From assembly GCF_040115645.1 (NCBI RefSeq), contig NC_089559.1, positions 1,054,001-1,118,000 on the forward strand: a stretch of DNA of 64,000 bases, written 5' to 3'. The notes under the pieces were generated by a model that worked only from the letters and a program-made list of their open reading frames with translations, ran no database searches and was not told the DNA's origin. This DNA comes from Euwallacea fornicatus (Eukaryota; Arthropoda; Insecta; Coleoptera; Curculionidae). This document shows positions 59,700 to 64,000 of the stretch, in pieces. Numbering within the stretch: position 1 is the stretch's first letter; every line of letters begins with the position of its first letter. The translations under genes and the position numbers were made by a program.

Positions 59700-59925
59700 T
59701 CGTTGACATTTGCTCAATTAAATGTAGGAATAAATCGCGCAATGTCAACGACCGATGTGTGTTGGGCCTAAAGGAAAGTATTCCATCAGCGCCATCTGCG
59801 GCGTCCTTTTTGCTACTTCTCGACCGAAACTTCTAGTGTAAAGTGGCGGGACGTTTTCCTTCAGCGACATGTTTCCCGTTGACGTTGCCGAATGCTGCCT
59901 GCATTTAATTGACGAGTGATGAACC
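59700..59925. repeat. GCGCCATCTGC repeat, copy 3 with inverted ends
   Basis: The left end TCAATTAAATGTAGG...CGCAATGTCAACG pairs with the right end CGTTGACGTTGCCGAATGCT, GCCTGCATTTAATTGACG, giving a roughly 215-bp inverted-repeat unit. Inside is TTGGGCCTAAAGGAAAGTAT, CCATCAGCGCCATCTGCGG, the block shared with copies 1 and 2. This copy suggests the family is a small non-autonomous element with inverted ends. Confidence 0.6.
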
Positions 59926-60478
59926 GATCTGACGGGATCTAATGGGATTCAAACTGGTCTTCCGAGTGTGCGAGCTAATTGAAGGTAATGCTGGAGTGAG
60001 GCATAAAGCCGTAATAGGCCTTCATCGTCTTGGCTTTTTCCTAGGGGGTGTCTGCATTTATCTTCATAATTTCCAATTAGGCGCATCTTCGCCAGACGAC
60101 GGCGCCCGGTTTTCGATGCTGTAATGGAATTTTGATTTTTCATCAGGTTTGATAACTCACATCCGATAGAAGGCCAAACTTCTAACTCCAGTTTGCGACA
60201 TCGCAACAATGTCACATTCATCCACTCAGTGTCCTTTTAGTATATTAACTAATGGCTGCTGCTGTCTGCGACCTAAATATGACCGAAGTGAGAATATTAC
60301 TTCTCGGCTAAAAGCACTGGCTTAATCCAGAAATACGTCCGAAAACATATCTCACTTTAATTTGTTTGCTCCGCTGTACAGAGATTAAGGTGTATATGAA
60401 AACGGGCTCTATTTTTCAGGGCTTAACGGTTCGGTTTACTCTATGGGCTCCCAGCTGCGTTCTACGGTTATTTTTATA
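59926..60478. other. Intron sequence without supported features
   Basis: No recognisable gene. Short frames on both strands are probably chance. Confidence 0.4.
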
Positions 60479-61120
60479 CAGGGTGTCCGTTAAACATACG
60501 ACAACAACTCAGAAGGTTATGCCCTGGACCATTTTGCGAGCATCTTGTCCTTTGATGATTTTTGAAAGTACTCTTTGCTCCGAAGATACGGGGCGATGAA
60601 AATTTCCGACCACAGCAGTTTTATTACTGAATATTACATATAAACCTTCTAGATCTACAAGAACGGTCGGAAATGACTACCTCGAGTGACGTAGGCAACG
60701 TGAGGTCCACCTTGACCGATCCACGCCTCGGGAAATTCGCGTCGTCAGTGAAAAGAATCGGCGTCAGTATCTGGACCTTCCTCTGTCACGTCCAGCACGT
60801 TCTGCTCCACTTCTAACGTTCTCACTGTCGCGGTCCTTCCCGGTCCTCCAATTTTTTAACAATACCATACGAGAGCGGTGAATTGGTCGAGGTGGACCTC
60901 GCTTATGGCCTGCTCGATCCCCGGACTTAAACCTCCTGGATTATTTCCTACGGGGGCATCTGAAGTTATTAGTTTATAATACTCCAGTGGAAAATGTACA
61001 AGATTGGAGAATTCGGATTACTGTCGGGCGTAAATGAAAAAGTGCGGCGGTCAATGAGGAGAAAATTAGATTAGGGAATAACCCCCTGGTTCGTACTACG
61101 TGTTTAATGGACACCCGGTG
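60479..61120 (+). mobile_element. 642-bp TIR element with mariner-like transposase C-terminus
   Basis: Ends are CAGGGTGTCCGTTAAACATA and the complement of CACCGGGTGTCCATTAAACA, with TA on both sides. At about 60888-61035 the + strand reads GRGGPRLWPARSPDLNLLDY, FLRGHLKLLVYNTPVENVQD, WRIRITVG and a stop. This is the final catalytic motif and following helix of an insect mariner-like transposase. The upstream core is missing. Same superfamily as the elements at 2.0, 28.8, 31.2 and 44.6 kb. Confidence 0.82.
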
Positions 61121-61122
61121 TA

Positions 61123-61616
61123 TAGTCTGTAGTTGGAATCTTTACGTTTGTGTTGAATTAAGCACCACGTGCGTGACCAGGGTGCGTGGGGGGGACGTAA
61201 TATTCAAACAAAGGCAGAGATGTAGCATGTATGTCTTCTACTGACTAGGCTAACGGGTCAAAATCGAGAATGGGAGCGTATGCGAGTTGAATAAGGATGA
61301 TGATACGAAAGTATGTCTTCAAATTGTTTTTTTTTTACAATTCTAGGACGATCAGAGGTGTGACAATATATGTGTGTTAATGATTCCACCGTGGGCCGTA
61401 TAACTATAAACAATTTTCGTGACTTTGATTTTATTTTTCTGGCGTTCTTCCTCTCCTCGTGCATTACCCGCCTTTGTTATATCAACATTTTTGATTTTAA
61501 TCGAAAAAGATAAAGTTGTTGAGACGTCACTGGTTACATTTCAAGGTAACCTTGAGTTAACTTGATACATATGGTTCGTATGTATGACGCACATGCAAAG
61601 ATTCACAGTACAAACT

Positions 61617-61681
<65 letters not shown>

Positions 61682-62999
61682 GAGTTACCATATTAGTCGG
61701 AACTTTTCTTATTTAAATATTTACTCAGCTACTAAACTCCTTTTTAAGGGCAAATATGCTTAATGTGGCTTAGTTAAGCACACCCACACTTCAAAGTTGT
61801 GCTGCTGAAAACAACAATACTACATGAGTTCTGCGATATCCCGCACGTCTTCTGCCGTATTCTATACAGGGTGTTCGACAATACTAAGACCAACCTCGGC
61901 AAGAGGGTTGATAGCATTATTTCAAGGTGGGAAGTTCTTATATGCAAAGCTATCGATATGAGAATGCTAGACATTGAAGTTCGAAAAGTTTACTAATTTC
62001 TGCGATTGGGTTTGATCCCCATGGTTACGTCTCCATGCTATAAACGCGCATATTTTTCCTCTATTGAGATTTTTCTGGTTACGTCCCGTTTTTAAAGGAA
62101 AAAATTCCAATGGAGCACCAATGAACCTTGAACGCGCTGTATCTTCGTGCCGACGCTGCTAAAGACAGTTGTCGACCACAGCTTTCTACCTGTAATTAAT
62201 GACAGCAATATCTCCAGGAGTTGGTGAAAGCTCCTTCGGGTCACCCTGTATTTATGGCTGTTGACCATGCTAATGTGCAGCAAATGAAAGTAATATTAAG
62301 CAGAATTCACGTACGTAGTTCTTGTTCCAGAATATACGTTTTCAATGAAAAAGGCGAAAAAGAGCTTGAATTGATGTTCGTAGCGAAAGCCTTTGTTTTG
62401 CGAAAATGTGCACAGCTTTCACGCTTAAAAATAAGCAGAAATAGAGTTATGCTAAGTTTGGGGGAGCTCGGAATTCGAATCTGCAAACGAGAGAATTTTT
62501 CCCCTCTAATGCCGGGATTTACAAGGAAATTAAGCCGACATTCAAACTACATGTGCAAACTGACGAAATATCGAAAAGGTGCTGCTTTTGGGGAAAAAGG
62601 GCCACATCATAGCCCAAAAGTTGCCGATCTTAAATTATTTTACATCTTGAAATGTGAAACAAACATATTCCCCACAATAACCTCTCTTCACATCTAAGAA
62701 ATGTTGATTTATTAACAAAATATAGAAAAACAAATTGACGAATTTACTACCACAACGTCCCTGCCATACTACATATAGACTACCCATTTTCGCTCCTTCA
62801 TTTTCCTCTTCGGTTCTGGAGAGGTACCCCAGTGTAGAAGGGAATCCTCCGGCACTAGGCCACCTGGTGGCGGGAGCAGTAATAACCTCATTCGACAATG
62901 CTTCATCCAGATAAGAGTGCTTGTCACTATCTCGTTACCAACTTTAATATCATAATACCAAAAACGTATGAACTGTTTGGGTCTGAGGAACTAGAGGAG
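61123..62999. other. Intron sequence with microsatellite and a possible small element
   Basis: A TA microsatellite lies at 61623-61679. A possible 382-bp element at 61867-62248 starts CAGGGTGTTCGAC and ends GTCACCCTG, both beside TA, but only about seven terminal bases match. A 158-codon + strand frame at 62221-62697 has no recognisable domain. Confidence 0.35.
61623..61679. repeat. TA dinucleotide microsatellite
   Basis: About 28 uninterrupted TA units, the longest simple repeat in the window. Confidence 0.95.
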
Positions 63000-63330
63000 A
63001 CACGAAGAGGTTTAAATGGGGCAAAATTGCGTGATTCGGCGCTTGACCGAATGCCGTTTTAAAACTTTTTTATTTTCCAAATATTTCCGAAGATACACGA
63101 AAAAAACTCAAAATTGGCGATTTCGTCTGGATTTTTCTTAGCGTCACTTAACAGTGACGTGCCTGAAGCCACAAGCGCGTTTTCATTGTCACGTTTACTC
63201 AGCTGCAGCGATGACGTATTCGGATTTGCCGCCCGACGTTTCGTCTTTCGGCCGCCATCATCAAAGTTATTTTTCCTTATGGGCGTTTCACAAATGGAGA
63301 AAAATTAAATATGTTAAGATTTTATTGCAA
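63000..63330. repeat. Dispersed repeat, relative of 37.98-38.56 kb
   Basis: GGCGCTTGACCGAATGCC, TTCCGAAGATACACGAAAAA and the AGCTGCAGCGATGA and CCATCATCAAAGTTATTTTT blocks match the 38-kb copy in order, with divergence. It lies just upstream of the transposase fragment at 63.55 kb and could be its left end. Confidence 0.45.
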
Positions 63331-63559
63331 ATTTGGTGGGAACGGCACGAAGAGGGCTCAAATGTATTTTTGAGTTGCGGTTGAAAAAGAAAGAGTCGCC
63401 GTACACCGTTATTTGAAATTGTTGATGAACATTTAGCCGGGCTTGGTGATTTTCAAAAACCTAGGATGAAGCGTTGAAGAAGATACTAGAAGTAACTTAC
63501 TGATAGAGGTGACACTAAATCTCATTAAAAAAAAAAAAAAAGTTACATTTTCTTACTTT

Positions 63560-64000
63560 TTTTTAGATAAGTGCGAACCCTTCACAATCGTCTTACCAAG
63601 GTTCGTCAGATATAGATGTGTCACATGCCAGTGTTCGAAGGGCATTTAAGGCGAGTGGTTTGAAACGTCATAAAATACGCATTTTCCTTAAGCTCCGTCA
63701 AGGTGATTCTCTAGGTTTTTTTAAAAACCCACGAAAATGCTTTTTTCAAGCTGTGCCTTGTTCGATAGAAGCAATGAATATATTTCAAGTCAAAATAACC
63801 CCATATATTTTAGGGGAGTTAGACCAAAAATTCGATTTAGTTTAAATGTATGGGGTGGAATTTGTAAGGATAAAAAAATCGGAATTTACTTTTTCAACGG
63901 GGCTTTAAACGATTAAATATATTTTCACTTCTTGATTTAAGCAATATGTTGGTCCCTTTCTCGTTATGCCCTTTACGGCGCGGCGGGGCCACTTCACCTA
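63560..64000 (+). pseudogene. Mariner-like transposase core, cut by the window edge
   Basis: In broken + strand frames from about 63577: NPSQSSYQGSSDIDVSHASV, RRAFKASGLKRHKIRIFLKL, the second helix-turn-helix and linker. Then ENPYILGELDQKFD-like and IRFSLNVWGGICKDKKIGIY, FFNGAL, the central beta strands of the catalytic core of the insect DUF4817-type mariner-like transposase. It apparently heads towards the DGA-PH motif (RRGGATSP) at the very edge. Frameshifts show it is dead. It is the only piece of this core in the window, complementing the N- and C-terminal pieces elsewhere. Confidence 0.7.

Noticed and set aside
62221..62697. 158-codon + strand frame
   Set aside because: Starts inside what may be a small element's terminus and shows no family resemblance.
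1..64000. A new defence, CRISPR-like or gene-cluster system
   Set aside because: No CRISPR-type direct repeats with spacers, no bacterial operon structure and no clustered unknown proteins; unexplained structure is transposon or tandem-repeat derived.

Overview
This is AT-rich nuclear DNA from an animal, almost certainly an insect. The evidence is spliced genes with GT-AG introns, an insect-type core promoter (Inr plus DPE), protein sequences close to animal orthologues, and a very high load of Tc1/mariner-superfamily DNA transposon remains of the kind common in beetles and other insects. The order cannot be fixed from the window alone. I see no bacterial, viral or CRISPR-like system.

The first 16 kb is gene-dense. 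A xylulose kinase gene (XYLB, + strand, ten exons, 1095-5610) converges on the splicing-factor gene SF3A1 (- strand, thirteen exons, 10440-6328). SF3A1 diverges from an RNF115/RNF126-type RING ubiquitin ligase gene (+ strand, six exons, 11291-15650) across an 850-bp intergenic region that carries a perfect CRE and an inverted CCAAT box. All three models were joined by hand. Every exon junction keeps frame, giving proteins of about 527, 751 and 307 residues, close to the family sizes. An unidentified 165-codon reading frame lies on the - strand upstream of XYLB.

From 17.5 kb to the right edge, the window lies inside the 5' part of one very large + strand gene. Three small coding exons (17714-17822, 27867-28002, 43336-43457) encode a signal peptide and the start of an ADAM10/Kuzbanian-type prodomain. 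The introns are 10 kb, 15.3 kb and more than 20 kb, and the metalloprotease part is beyond the window. A matched Inr (17530) and DPE (+28) mark its likely start site.

The introns are a transposon graveyard. One theme dominates: 0.6-1.2 kb elements with long terminal inverted repeats, outer ends like CAGGGTGT and TA target duplications. Several still carry fragments of one insect mariner-like transposase type: N-terminal helix-turn-helix at 31.7 kb, catalytic core at 63.6-64.0 kb, and C-termini at 2.2-2.5, 29.0, 44.9 and 60.9 kb. Alongside are Tc1-like copies, an internally deleted mariner, two remnants of a CENP-B/Jerky/pogo-type transposase, a near-perfect pogo-like palindrome, foldback elements and several degenerate tandem arrays.

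The two most informative observations are these. First, an approximately 575-bp direct duplication spans the facing 3' ends of XYLB and SF3A1, and each gene has kept a different copy of its last exon. Second, a 615-bp element sits inside a Jerky-type transposase remnant, and removing it with one TA joins the reading frame exactly. I found no convincing evidence of a new multi-gene system.
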